DNA from: Tubulanus polymorphus
Lineage: Eukaryota; Nemertea; Palaeonemertea; Tubulaniformes; Tubulanidae
NCBI RefSeq assembly: GCF_964204645.1
Contig: NC_134029.1
Coordinates: forward strand, 8,420,850 to 8,484,849
DNA length: 64,000 bases
Reading direction: 5' to 3'
Positions within the stretch are counted from its first letter, which is position 1; each line of letters starts with the position of its first letter. Positions 11,276 to 23,160 of the stretch are shown in pieces. The notes beneath the pieces were generated by a model, which saw only the letters and a program-made list of their open reading frames with translations, made no database searches and was not told the DNA's origin. The translations under genes were made by a program, and so were the position numbers.

Positions 11276-12236
11276 TGGAGGCCAGAACTTCAAAACCTTC
11301 GATTTATTGCCCATGATTAAAGAATGCAAAGATATTCATTATGGCAATTCCCATAGAGACTATACGGGAGCACAGGAACTTGGATTACATACCTGTTTCC
11401 AAGTATTGCTTAACAGTGTTTCTTGTTTGGGAATAACAGTCATTAAACAAAGCCATGAATTCTATCAAACCATTCATCAAATGTAGATATAGATGGTGAT
11501 ATAGATTTTTGCCTTATCTCATAGTCGAATAGGTCTCTGCCCTTAGTAGCTGCTATTACGAAAATTGCGATTTGTTTCTTGCGACAAATTCAGTTCAGTA
11601 TCATTCACAACCAGACGCAACCAGAAAATCAATAAGCACAGGATATTACGCATCTTGTTCATTGAAATACGTAACAATTTTCACTTTGTCCAAAACACAT
11701 TCAACATGATTTCGTTCATACGAAAGAAATACGTTACTAGAGTTAATACATTTTTTTCTCATCCTCATAACATTCGTCGGACTCGAAAACGCCCGGTGTC
11801 GAGTGACGACTTATAGTGTGTTCTGCATACGGCTCCGACATCCGAAGAAATGCTAGAAATAAATACACTTTCAAATATGCGTTATGGGCGAACATGAAAA
11901 GAATTATGTTTCCTGAAACTAATCAAGATATTCATCTACGCTCGGCGTCGAACGATGTTATAGCCTCGTAAAGGGAGTTCGCGGATGCAAGGTGAATACA
12001 CAAGGCCGATGCAGGCGCAAAGCTCGCCGCGTACTTGGCGCCACCAGCGCGGAGGCCGCGCGTTGAGCGGTCGAACCGACTTTTCAGACGATAAACCACC
12101 CCCCCCCCCCGTTATTACATTGCAGGCGGTTTCACGTTAAGGGCAAGGTCACCGCAGTCATGGCACCGCATAAATGAAATTACGCGATTGTTTCTTTTTC
12201 GCGTAGTGATGAAACCTAGCGAGATAAGCCGTGATC
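11276..12236. other. Unassigned, with a CpG-rich patch
   Basis: 11940-12080 is CpG- and GC-rich (for example GCGCGGAGGCCGCGCG) and is followed by a run of about 12 C near 12101-12112. It could be regulatory or a conserved noncoding element, but nothing more can be said from sequence alone. Confidence 0.35.
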
Positions 12237-12330
12237 ACGCGGAGATGATTTAGCCCGGATTAAACCAAGTCAAATTCGGCCATGCCTCTTATCATAGAGA
12301 GCGCGCTCACACGTAAACACTTACTAAAGT
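12237..12330 (-). mobile_element. MITE family A, copy A5, fragment
   Basis: It begins AGCCGTGATCACGCGGAG, then GATGATTTAGCCCGG and GAGAGCGCGCTCACACG. It stops in the CACTTACT segment. Confidence 0.65.
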
Positions 12331-12840
12331 GGAATTGTATTAGTTTCCTTTTTCATGTATGAATTCGTTCCAAATATTGTGATCATTCAATTGATTCCTT
12401 TTCCGAATGAAAACAGACACCAAATTCTACAATACATGATTCACAATTCTTATAGCGGCACATGGACCCAGAGAAATTCCCTGTATTTAAGAAAGGGGCA
12501 CAATAAGGATCAGCCTCCCTATATCTTAAGACGTGAGACATGTTGAAGATCCAAAGCATTTAAAGTCGTAAAAGAGTTTGAAGATACGATGTGAAAATTC
12601 TATAATTGGTTACGTTTGCAGGTTATAGTACACATCACTATATTAGTCTCAGTATGATAGACTTAAACGGCCCTTTGAAATTATAGCTACATCAAACAGG
12701 GTGTGTATATTATCTGGTATCAGATAGAAACACAAGCCTGAAATTCTATACAAAACGAAATCTGAAAATTTCATTCAAAGCTTTCGACGCGGTAACTGAA
12801 TTAGTTTATAGCTATATCATACGTGTTGAACGCGTGCTGT
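12331..12840. other. Unassigned
   Basis: No gene or repeat family recognised. Confidence 0.4.
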
Positions 12841-13024
12841 GATATCGGCGCGCATTGAAAGTGAATCTCGCATTGGAAAAAAATCCGACAAAAGATGAAC
12901 TCTACGTTTGCACCGAGGATCCGCCGATTCCCAGGCACGAACGACGGACTCCGTGGATTCCACTTTCTAACGAATCTCGCATTCGCCCCGAGGCTTCGAA
13001 AATGCAACCGGTTAAATCACCGCG
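12841..13024 (+). CDS. Weak exon candidate
   Basis: One frame is open and reads like protein (NPTKDELYVCTEDPPIP, then a Pro/Arg/Ser-rich stretch to QPVKSP) and ends at a possible donor (CCGCG then GTATGC). It has no ATG and no good acceptor upstream. A pyrimidine-poor ATTTCAG acceptor lies at 13103-13109, about 85 bases downstream. No family is recognised; the signal may come from CpG-rich noncoding DNA. Confidence 0.18.
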
Positions 13025-13732
13025 GTATGCGTTTACGTGTATAAATCGTGTATACGTATATATAGATGCGTATTTTTTCTTTTTGTGGAGTTTTTAACGA
13101 TGATTTCAGAGATCGCCGCGGGCATGGTCTCCAGCAGCACGACACGATCCATTAAAGATAACTAGTGTACCTATACGCAGCACGGGCGCACGCGGCTGTA
13201 TTGCATATCAAAACATATTCGTTTGCACAAATAGTATCACCTTTGCACAAACGACACAAATTGTGTTTGGAAAAAGTGGATGAAGGAAAAACTGATTGGT
13301 TGATGATTTTATATATATATACTTATTACGGCTGACTGTGGATTCCCTGCGGTGTCGTAAAGGTCAGTTTGAAAGACAAAGAATTGACGGGTGCGCATTC
13401 GTGAGCGCGACGATTTTGTAATGGGATCGATCGTACCCACGTGCGCACGTACGTCTGTGCCCGCCGGTGGCGTTGTGAACTATCGCCGAATTGATACGCG
13501 AATCCCCCCCCCCCCCCCAATAATCAAACTTCCAAAGGTACACACCGTCGGTGCAGAGGGAAGATGTACTAATCGCGCTAGTCACGAGCTAAAATCTATC
13601 TATCGAGTCGTAATAACATATCTTCAGGGGTCGATGCGATGCCGATGGAAGTGTGTTCAGATAGGTGACAGATACCTGCTGTCAGATTTCTAGCTTAGTC
13701 CTTAAAAAGGCTGAATGTTATATCGAAACTAA
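13025..13732. other. Unassigned, CpG-rich in parts
   Basis: 13340-13620 is CpG-rich and contains a run of about 12-13 C (13506-13518). Overlapping frames on both strands are open only because of composition. A short TA run lies near 13308-13320. Confidence 0.35.
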
Positions 13733-13800
13733 AGCCGCGATCACACGAGCATTTTTGGCCTGATCCGTGCCAATTTGGCCTGGGCCGTGTGATCGCAGCT
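13733..13800. mobile_element. MITE family A, copy A6: 68-bp end-to-end derivative
   Basis: Both TIRs are present (AGCCGCGATCACACGAGC and its counterpart ending GTGTGATCGCAGCT) with only about 35 bases between. It is flanked by exact TAA duplications (13730-13732 and 13801-13803), so the short form itself appears to have been mobilised or formed cleanly in place. Confidence 0.85.
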
Positions 13801-14515
13801 TAAGTACGATGCAAATGTACATGAACAGCTATCACATATTACGCGACAAAATGGTCTCTGGAGCGAGTTGGACTGAACCAGGAACAACTAATTGCGGATC
13901 GCACTCATCAGGACGACAGTTGCTAGCCTCAGTGTCATGCTCAGGTCATTCATATCAACTTTATAGCCTGGAAACTATTGCAATAAATTTTCTAGAAAGT
14001 GCACTGCATCAGGACCATATTCAATGTTTGTAAATTGCACCAAAAAGTAGTAGCAATCTTTAACATTTTCTGTGGGATGGCTCCTAGACCCTATTTTGTG
14101 TGGATTATGCTCTTTTTAAAAGTTGGTAGATGCCCTTTTTAGAAGTTGGCCCTCAATCCGCCGTTAACAACAAACAAGGAATGTTGATTAAGTCATTAAG
14201 GCTCTTCATGGATCTATAAATAGTGTTGTGTTGTTGCCGTTTATTTCACGTTATCCCTTTTGGAATCTCTATCTTCCTGAAGTACAATCTTCGAATCCCT
14301 TTACATCATTTCTAGATGGCGACACTATCTAATCATAACATTACAAATATATTGACCCTTCCATAAACGATGGCTACCTCCTGTATTCACAATGGCATCA
14401 TCAAATTGCCTACTAGTGATCGGACCTCTTCTCGGATACATTCTTTTAATGACATATCGTGTTTTATGGACACACTTATGGATCCGATCAATGGACATTT
14501 TGATGATTTCGCTCA
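13801..14515. other. Unassigned
   Basis: No supportable gene. An 89-codon open frame crosses A6 and is composed mainly of unassigned sequence. Confidence 0.4.
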
Positions 14516-14778
14516 CCCTTTCCATGCTGACCAATTAATTCCCTAAAGTGCTGGAGATAATTCGTAAATGTTTAAAAAATTCCCCTGTGCATCAAATAAC
14601 AGGCATCCACTGTAATGTGTCTACACTGCGGTGCAGTGTATCGTTAGTTACTTGTATCTAACTGTTTGACAGGTGCTGCCATCTTTCATTAGAGATGATA
14701 AACGTTTACGAATTATATCAATAGCAAAGTCCATCACTGATTTACCCACCGCAATGCGGTGTAGTCGCACTGGAAGGG
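14516..14778 (+). mobile_element. TTAA MITE family B, copy B2
   Basis: The left end CCCTTTCCATGCTGAC and the right end CACTGGAAGGG followed by TTAA (14779-14782) match the family. Inside are AAAGTGCTGGAGATAATTCG, GTGCTGCCATCTTTCATTAG, and paired GC-rich palindromes (CACTGCGGTGCAGTG, CCGCAATGCGGTG). Confidence 0.8.
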
Positions 14779-14782
14779 TTAA

Positions 14783-15323
14783 AAGAGCAGCTGACAAACA
14801 TTTTCCTAATACGCGATCGTATTTCTAAAAACGATGTCAATAAAGAGCGATAGCTGGATATTTTAAATTCATTACGTAACCGCAGTCCCGCCGGCAAACG
14901 AATAAATCATATCCCATTTTGAATGCGACGTCGCTTCAATGGAAAAAAAGAAATATCCTTATACATTACTAGGAAAATTTATCAATGGTTTCGAAAGAAC
15001 AATTTGTATATCGGAAAAGAAATTACGAACGAGTGACCGAACGTTTCGCTCCCCGCGAGGCCGGTCAATGTTCGGCGCGTCGTTGACTTATGGGGGTCGA
15101 GATAAATCCATATTTGATCTTATGACACAATTGGTTATCTCGTATTGGCTCATTAAGGCGCTACGACTACGACGCACAGCCGTACGGCTCCTCGTACGCG
15201 TTTAAATATTTTACGACGACGCATTTTCGTCGCGCATTTTCTGCCGTCGTTCGCGAATCGCACCCGCGGGGTGTAGTTCTCTTCATTAAGCCGGGTTTTA
15301 ACGATCAACTTAAGCTTTATTCG
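14783..15323. other. Unassigned, possibly conserved noncoding
   Basis: 14925-15280 is CpG-rich with long A/T words mixed in. An 88-codon frame from an ATG (14939-15205, +) has no recognisable domain. The texture resembles a conserved regulatory block, which would need cross-species alignment to test. Confidence 0.3.
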
Positions 15324-15400
15324 AGAGAGAGGAGAGAGAGAGGGGGAGAGAGAGAGGGGGAGAGAGAGAGGGGGAGAGAGAGAGGGAGAGGGGGAGGGGA
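15324..15400 (+). repeat. (GA)n/GAGGGG microsatellite
   Basis: Purine-only tract of GAGAGAGAGAGGGG-type units. Confidence 0.9.
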
Positions 15401-17107
15401 CTACAGCTAAATAAATCCTTCAGCTACAAGATTATTTGCTCAAATAGAGACGGAGTGTACAGTCTCAACAGATGATCCCTGATTTGGTCACTTTACTCGC
15501 TCAGCAGAAGCGACACCGACTGGTTGGCTGATCGGGACGCACAATCATTAATCTTTTCCTTCCAGACGTCCGTGTACCGATCTCATATTGTGTACATCGT
15601 ATAGATTTATTTACTAATGTACGCGGCGAATTTTTCAGGCAGACTTCCTCGAAACCGAATCCCGACAGACACAAACACAAAAACAAACACGCTAGAAAAA
15701 TGAGTAAGGAAGTTGACCAGACCATTTTTCATAAACAGTACGTATATAGCTGCGTAAACAAAGTTCATCGGTGTCCATAAATGGAGTCTACATTTTACGA
15801 AAACGACAGGTGTGGCACGAAGAACGGCAGTCGCTTTTACAGACAACAAAATACGGGGAATCGATGTCCGACAGTTCACGGAACGGAGAGGTAAAATATC
15901 CGACTAATCTGTGACGCCGATCCGTTTCAAGATCGCTTGTTTCACATTCGTTCTGGGGAAAAAAAATTAGATTTTAGGACAACATTTCATTCCCGCAACC
16001 GAGACTAGTAGCGTAAAAAGTTAACGCTGTAGGGTAATTTGCGTCCGTGGCTAGCAAAAGTCGCCTCCTGACGTAGTTCCCCATCTACGCCCCTCGATGT
16101 TTTCGTAGTAGATTTCTAAGACTCCGAAATCTGCTTTTTGCTCATCTCTGCTCGTGGCTGTTAAGCTGGTATCGCGTATAACCTATTTCATGATCGATTG
16201 AATGCGAATTGAAAAGCGTTTTTCATACACGTTTACCGAATTTATCTCGTGAATGAGCGAGAAATTCATCGAATGAACGCAGCCGGTGTTATTTATGGGA
16301 TGAATTTTTTTTTTCCTCGAACAGCTCCGTCGACGTCATGATTGTTGTCGTCATCTTTAGCTGTAACTACCGGAGAGACGAACGAGAGGGAGAAAGAAAG
16401 GGAAGGGAGGGGAGAAAGGGAGTGTCTGACAGGGTTCCACATCAGCTGGAATTTCAAAGGCGCTGAAATCTTTTCGTGTATGACATCATGGTCGCTGAAG
16501 AAGCAAGTCTTTCAATCCTGACAAAAAAATACAGAAAATTAAGCTTATTTTGGTGTAATCTTCTATTTTTCGCCTAAGCTCAATATATTTCAAAGCAATT
16601 ATCAGCATTGATAGAATATTGACATCCACTCTGGGGTTGCTGATTTTCAGAGAGGTGGGCATAAAAATGAAAGCCGTAAACATTACGTTGATCGGAAACA
16701 ATGTCGCCGAGAAAAACATATTACTACCCTTAGGTGTCAATCGCAGTCCGAAGTCAATCGAGTGCAAACACCTCGAATCGTCGTCACTTTTGTCTGAAAA
16801 AGGGGCCAACCATTTTTTCCTATATCCATATATTGAGCGCACGGATAGGAAATGGATGAAAACGTCATAAATTGTAGCGCGTTTCATCGAACAAACATCG
16901 CACATATATTCGAGAGTATCCAACGCAATCAATCGAGTGGTTTTTACCGGTAAAAATCGGTCGCTATAAAAAACTGAGATCGATCAGAAGTCATTAAGTC
17001 GAAGTCTTGTATCGATCGAAATATATCAATAATAGTTAAACGACGATAATTCTTGAATATTCGTAAAGATATCGTGATATTTCGGCCCCGTATTCAATTT
17101 CATGTAT
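15401..17107. other. Unassigned
   Basis: No supportable gene. The longest frame is 148 codons on the minus strand (16486-16932); it has hydrophobic stretches but no family signature, and its length is within chance for 64 kb. A purine-rich patch lies at 16380-16425. Confidence 0.4.
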
Positions 17108-17429
17108 AGCTTCAAGTGTAGTTTCACAGGGAGATGATTTGGCCCCGGCAAAATTGGCACGAAACAGGCCCGAGTCAAATTTGGCCCGTGTCTAATTAGA
17201 GAGCGCGCTCACACGCAAACCACTCACTCGATACTAAACAATGCTTAAACAAAGCGAAATGAGTCGCGTTCTGAACCTGTGGCAATTCATATGCAATAAT
17301 TTGACCTGTGCTAAAATTCGGCTCCGGCTTGGTGTGACGCTTTTGGTTGGCCTAAATTTGGCCTGGGCCCATTTGGCACCCGTATGAACAGTTTTTCCGG
17401 ACCTAAAACGCTCATATGTGATCGCGGCT
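17108..17429 (-). mobile_element. MITE family A, copy A7, long subtype
   Basis: The right end ATATGTGATCGCGGCT is intact and the left end is diverged with an insertion (AGCTTCAAGTGTAGTTTCAC). TAT occurs on both sides (17105-17107 and 17430-17432), consistent with a 3-bp target duplication. The interior holds the CAATGCTTAAACAAAGCGAA segment and several GGCC-AAATT blocks. Confidence 0.8.
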
Positions 17430-18225
17430 TATATTACCACCTGATGATAGCTACCAGCATGATGTATAAAGTAGTTATTGTTTCGTAATGGGCAAAATGA
17501 GTGAGTAGAATAACCCTCATAACTTCGTTCTAATCACTGCATATCAAATTTTCCATCCCATTCAATATGTATCTTACATCTTTTAACAAAATTTTCACTA
17601 TTTGGTAAATTTGCCATTTTACTGATCAAAATCAATCCTGTGTACAACTAATCCGGATGAAATTTAACAATTTCTACGTAAATGCACATAAAGCTGATTC
17701 ACTGTGGCAGTACAGATTCAGAACATATGTAAGCATCCAAAGGAATTTACTGTCTAATATGCGCTGCCCATTCACAATTGAAGTGTCACACAGAATTTGT
17801 TTTCTGGTCCATTCCGCCACTGCTGCTGCTGCTGCTGAAATGACTTGTTGTTGTATGACACTTTTTATGATTAAGTGAAAAATGCAAAAATGCTTTGGAA
17901 ATCATTCACGCTCGACTGCGGGTCTCTTATGAAACTTGACATTTTGTCGTTTGCACATGAGCGCACACGAATGTACAAAACACCGACGAAGCCAGCAGTG
18001 GCGAGCGTAGGTACGGTTGGAGAGTACCGGTAGCTGCAGTCTCATCCGATGCCTCGTATACTGAAATAGGAATATCATAGCTGTAAACGTGCTGAAAAAT
18101 GCTAGCGGGCTATACAGCCTTATTCACATTTACCGGTACTTGACCTATAAGCCCTCAAGCCCTGACCCTTTATTCTTCTGCTAAACAAAAACAGTTAGGA
18201 TGCACAAGGCGTAAAAAGAGATACC
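17430..18225. other. Unassigned
   Basis: No gene recognised. A short (TGC)n run lies at 17818-17838. Confidence 0.4.
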
Positions 18226-18320
18226 TGTAATCCGGCATTGAAATTTATGATCAGTTCATTTCTATAGCTGCCGGGTCTGTTATGGTTAGCCTGATCACGA
18301 TTTCAAAATTGAAGGAAATG
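18226..18320 (+). repeat. Dispersed repeat family K, copy 1
   Basis: It shares TTCATTTCTATAGCTGCCGG and a following TTAGCCTGATC block with 55381-55510. Confidence 0.55.
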
Positions 18321-18821
18321 AGCTATTTTGTATTGTGATAGTGTGTTAATGGGCAAATATCGGAGATCCAAATACGGTACATAGCTACGAGAATTCATCC
18401 CTTAGTTGACTACTCTTTCGCACGAGTTTCAATATATTTCACTGCGATATGCCGCGATCGAAAAACGTATCTAAACAAGATTTAACGCAGCGGGAGTTCC
18501 CCGCCGCTGCAACATTGACTTTTTATCAATTCCTATCGATCCATTTCAAGGCATCGAAAAAATAGGTTGTCGCGACGATAAATTTCGAAACGAACGACTT
18601 TGCACTCGCCGCAACTGTAAATACCTTTAATGAAACACGAGCTATTCTCGAATTGTTTAGCTCGAGGAACGAAATTGCCACCGGGAGCGCTTCGAAAACT
18701 ATAAATTCGAAAATAAACAATTCAACCATGCCAGCCTATTACTGGAATTTTTCATAGCGGAATCAATATATCATCCGGAACATTGTTCGAAATTTCTGAT
18801 ACGCGAGAGTAAGAAATGAAG
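18321..18821. other. Unassigned
   Basis: No gene or repeat recognised. Confidence 0.4.
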
Positions 18822-18916
18822 CCGCAGAGGTTGAGCGGTTTAGGGTCCGGTCGGTCTTTCGCGTACTGGTCTCATAAATCTAGGCTTCATGGGTTTGATT
18901 GAATCCTGGTGGCAGA
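18822..18916 (+). pseudogene. tRNA-like sequence (class II type), probable pseudo-tRNA or SINE head
   Basis: The order fits a Leu/Ser-type tRNA: GGTTGAGCGGTTTAGGG (D-arm and box A region), a central ACTGGTCTCATAAATC segment, then GGGTTTGATTGAATCC (an expanded form of the T-loop GGTTCGAATCC). The ends (GCCGCAG and GGTGGCAG) pair poorly and the T-loop has extra bases. A working tRNA is therefore unlikely; a decayed tRNA or tRNA-derived SINE head is more likely. Confidence 0.4.
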
Positions 18917-20009
18917 GTTTCTAGGGGTCGAATCATCTTTTTGCTCTCATTTTAGATAACTCTCACGAATAAACCAAGTCTTAGATTTTCAATATTGAAT
19001 TCTTAATACGGCAAACATTTTTCGTCGAATCGATGGCTTGAAAAAGGCTTTTTCGTAGGTTCGCATAGAACCAGATCTGCCAAATTTTTACATCAAACAA
19101 GACTTGCAGGAGCCAACAGTTTTTTCCAAACTGTTCTACTCAATCCAGAAAAGGCCTCTCGCCTTCACCCTGAACATGCTGGTAATAGGTTTTGATTGCA
19201 CCGAATATGAGATTAAGAACCAAAATCGAACGTCAAATAGAAACGTCAAGTGACACGATTGAAAACTGAAATTCGATAATCAAGTCTCGGTTCCGAAATT
19301 TAATCAACGACGCCGACTTCATTCGAAAAACAGTTGCGGTCAGCGGGTCAAAAATAGTCACAATTCTACAAAGCAATGACTTGATTATGAATAGAATTTC
19401 TATGCGCGCTCTGAAGAGATTTTTTTCTATCAATGAAAAGAGCAACGGAAGAAATCTCAACGCCGCAAACTTAATCAATTTGTCGCATTGAATCAGATCC
19501 TATCTTCAGTTCGGATGTTGTTGACTGAAACGTCCAAGAAAAACGTTTGATTGATCGTGGATAAAGGCCGATTGTATCTGATTATAATCGGCTAGACGGG
19601 CATTGGCCAGACGCGTCTAAAAAACCTTAGGCTAACATTATTTTTGGTTATTTCCTGGTTTTTGATTTATATGGCATTGATGGTGAAAGCGGACTACACC
19701 GGGTCAACAGGCAAAGGTCCTGTTTAACAATGGGGGCATACCGAACTTATTCCTTTCTATCGGCCGGCTACCGAAAGGACACAAAAAAACAATACTCTCA
19801 AACACACTGAAGAAAAACTGATTTAGTTTTCAATCAGAGGTCAACACAAGTTCATCAAATAATTGTTAGGCCCGATACAATGTAGAGGCTAATGATTCCT
19901 TTTTACAACAGGTGGCAGCATCTTCCGTGCATGTTAACAAACTAAATATCAGTTTCATATATTGGCACTAGGTGTCACCACTTTCTAGACCTTCTCCCAC
20001 AGTAAATCT
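18917..20009. other. Unassigned
   Basis: No supportable gene. Confidence 0.4.
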
Positions 20010-20584
20010 TTTTCAAAACGAATAAAACAGATACTCCGTGACCAGCACCTTCAAGAAACTGTATCTGCCATAAATACTAATCCGATATACACTAACTTTA
20101 GGCAATATAAAAATGATATTAGGTTAGAGAAGTATATAATAGAACTTGGTGATGACTTAGGAACTAGTTTATTTAAATTTAGGGTCGGGTCCTATATTTT
20201 ATCTGTGAACAAATTTTCAAACCTTCATTTAGACAGAGCCGATAGAATATGCCTCACTTGTAATACTTTAGGTGACGAATCCAATTTTCTGTTTGACTGT
20301 ACCTTACTTAACGAATACCTTCAATACCCTTGATATTCTGAAAAACCCAACGGTCAAATTAGCTAAATTCAATAAGACCGGCTTAGATGTATATAGATCC
20401 CTCCAATAGTATATATAGTATTGTAAATAGTTGATGTATATATATATATTTTGTTACGTTTTCATTCTCTAAATTTTAATCACTTCAGTGTTGTTTTGTA
20501 AATATTTGTATATACATGTGTAATAGTTTTCCTCCATATACCATGGTAATGGTTTGAGTGTAAATAAAATCGTAAATCGTAATC
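20010..20584 (+). pseudogene. Non-LTR retrotransposon relic: ORF2 C-terminus and 3' UTR
   Basis: An open frame from about 20010 to 20333 contains FRVGSYILSV, then DRADRICLTCN and GDESNFLFDC. This matches the carboxy-terminal zinc-knuckle-like region common after the LINE reverse transcriptase domain (RxCxxC...DExHFLxxC), with Asn in place of the usual His. A one-base shift at about 20331 lets it continue as LKNPTVKLAKF to a stop at 20407. The 3' UTR ends in an AAATAAAATCGTAAATCGTAATC tail. No EN or RT domain is attached, so it is a 5'-truncated dead copy. Confidence 0.75.
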
Positions 20585-21203
20585 TCCCATTGAGGTGATG
20601 AGTGTAAATAAATTTCAAATTTCAATACGCACCCAAACACAGTATGAATATATTACTGCAAGCAAAGAAATAAATTTCTAATAACTTGTTGTGCCTATAC
20701 ATGATGAAATGTGATTAGTAACAATACAGACAACATATTGAAATTATTTCGTGAATATTCAATTAAGTCACCTTGTAATCTTTCTTGATGTACGTTTCAA
20801 TTAAAACCCGTCATCCCCTGCAAGTTACGAAAGTCCATCCGTGCTCATCATTTACATACGAATTTTAGCCAATCCTCCATGCGTCCCAGATAGCAACATT
20901 TTTTTAAAGAATTTCAAATTGCATCACATATACAATTAAGTTAGGGAGCTTCCAGCTCGCCCCTTCGGGTGCTTGTATCGAATAGATGCCAAGTTCAACT
21001 AGATTTAAATTTGGCAACATAGGATGAACTGTAGGGTCGAACTGTAGGGTCGCACAGTGCGATGTACGATGACAAACCCATCACCCAACATACAAAGTGG
21101 AAGTATTTAAATCACGAATTAACGTGAAACGTTCTTCTGGTTCTGGTTCTTCTACAAATTTGCGCTCTACCCTGAAACATGAAACACAGTCTACTGAAAT
21201 ATT
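20585..21203. other. Unassigned
   Basis: Contains a second AAATAAATTTCAAATTTCAAT tail-like sequence (20608-20628), perhaps another retroposon end. No gene is seen. Confidence 0.35.
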
Positions 21204-21365
21204 AGCTGCGATCACACAGGCATAGTTGACCTGCGCTGGATTAGATCCAGGCCAACTGTTCACACTAGTGCCAAAAAGGCCCCGGTCTGTTTGAGATGGA
21301 TGAGAGCCAGGCCAAATTCTAGTACGCAAATTATCGCGTGCGAATGTCAGACTAGCCGAACATGA
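21204..21365 (+). mobile_element. MITE family A, copy A8, 3'-truncated
   Basis: It begins AGCTGCGATCACACAGGC, then GTTCACACTAGTGCCAAAAAGGCC and GCCAGGCCAAATTCTAG. The right end is not present. Confidence 0.65.
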
Positions 21366-21507
21366 AACACCAACACACAATAAACAATCAGCAAAAAGCG
21401 AATCACTGGACTGATCAAAATCACCACCACTTAGATATCATCATGTAATATGATGACCAGTTTTTCATGTCAAGTTACGCTGTAGGTTAGTTTAGTTATG
21501 GTTCTAA
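21366..21507. other. Unassigned
   Basis: No feature recognised. Confidence 0.4.
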
Positions 21508-21785
21508 TTTTGCTGTGGGCGATGATGTGGGCGATACAAACAGTGAAACGCATAAAAACATGATCTGTTTCTCATTTCAAGTATTTTCTTACTAGGTGCA
21601 CTAGGCTAAAGCAAGCCATCAAACAATAAATCAAGCATTTTGTTACGGTTCTAGTTTTGCTCAAGCCAATGATGTGGGCGATTTAAACAGTGAAACACAA
21701 AATCCGTTTCTTGTTTCAAGTATTTTCTTACTACGTGCACTAGGCTCAAGGGAGTCATCACGCAATAAATCAAGTATTTGGTTAA
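21508..21785 (+). repeat. Direct duplication of about 138 bp
   Basis: 21508-21645 and 21646-21785 share GATGTGGGCGAT, AAACAGTGAAAC, TTTCAAGTATTTTCTTACTA, GTGCACTAGGCT and CAATAAATCAAG in the same order. Confidence 0.7.
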
Positions 21786-22315
21786 GTCTTTGGTAAGAAG
21801 AGGGACAATTCTTATTGACGTTTGACGCACAATTGTCCCTAGGTGTCGCCACCTTCTGGAGCAACGGCTACACCGAGTAAAATGTTGATTAAGAAAACAA
21901 GCGCCCACGTTTTCATATTTCATATATTCCCGATACACTAAGTCTTAATACAAGGGGACAATTTCTACTTATGTTCGGTGCCCGTGTTCTCTTTCATGCA
22001 GTCATGAAAAGCATGTGCGCGTGCCGGATACCGAAGAGTCAAGAATCAACTGTGATTAGCAGCTGATACCAAATTCAGACACCGTCACACACGGCGTTAA
22101 GCACCTTTTTGTCGGAAACAAACAAACGTTCACTCTCAATTACTTAACGGCGACAGAAGGAATCATAGGCAGATAGAGACATTTACACTGCGCCTATACA
22201 CAGCAACTCTAGTCATCGGTTACCCAATGTTCTAAACATGGGAGATGTCAAAGGCCATTTCATCTTGATATTTTGACGCCATAAAAGCCATTACAATTAT
22301 GTTTGTGCACATTGA
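21786..22315. other. Unassigned
   Basis: No gene recognised. Confidence 0.4.
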
Positions 22316-22700
22316 TGCGTACTAAGGAGTTCTGCGTGAGTCTATGTATACTACGTCATCAATATCAGCGTTCCAAATTAACAATTACAATTGTGAAATT
22401 CGGCGTTAATTTCGTAATTAGATATACTTCATGAGTATACTCCTGCGGCGTTGGAACCATAGCGACTGCAGCGGTAAAAGCCGTTGCATTTATTTACTGA
22501 ATGACGTTTCTTTTCTTTCTAAACTATGTTTTTGACGAAATTGAAGTAAATTCGCCGCCGCAATATTTAGAACCTGTCAAAAATCAGAAATTAGCCGCGG
22601 CAATCAAAAATTGCTTCCAACACGACCGTACTCTTATTTTTGATAAATTCTATTTTTGAAAGGATGTGCATTACGTCATCAATACATCGCAGCTAGATTG
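22316..22700 (+). repeat. Dispersed repeat family E, copy 1
   Basis: Two direct ACGTCATCAATA boxes (near 22352 and 22673) bracket a middle with AACAATTACAATTGTGAAATT. The same arrangement occurs at 47080-47265 and 63788-64000. Confidence 0.65.
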
Positions 22701-23160
22701 TTATTAATATGGCCTGACCTTTCCCTGATTTCCAGGCAAGAAGCCACAAAATCGATTTTCGAGACCAAAGTGCTGAATTCAAGGCTATTCGAGGATTTCA
22801 AGGCTCGCTACGAGCACTGATTGACAGAGTGCTTAAAAGGGAATTGAACTAGGTGCTCGTAAAAATGGTCACCTCCAACGAGAGGTAAACCTTTATGAAG
22901 TCAAAGATCGACGCGAAAAATCATACATACGCACAACATCCATTAATTAACGAGGAAGAGAAAATTACGTGTATCTAAGTATGAATCTATCCGAGAGATT
23001 TTGCCGTTAATGTAAAACATACAAATGATTTGTCCCTTGTCGTTAATGCAGGTAAGATGAGACACAAAAGGAACAACACCATTAGATGTATTACTATTTC
23101 ATCTGCATAAACATATTACACGTGTACCTCAACATTGGGATGAACAGTAGAATACCGCCG
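22701..23160. other. Mostly unassigned
   Basis: 22717-22740 has the family J word TTTCCCTGATTTCCAGGCAAG. Otherwise nothing is recognised. Confidence 0.35.

Noticed and set aside
16486-16932. A 148-codon minus-strand membrane protein
   Set aside because: Hydrophobic stretches but no family motif, and one frame of this length is expected by chance in 64 kb of such DNA.
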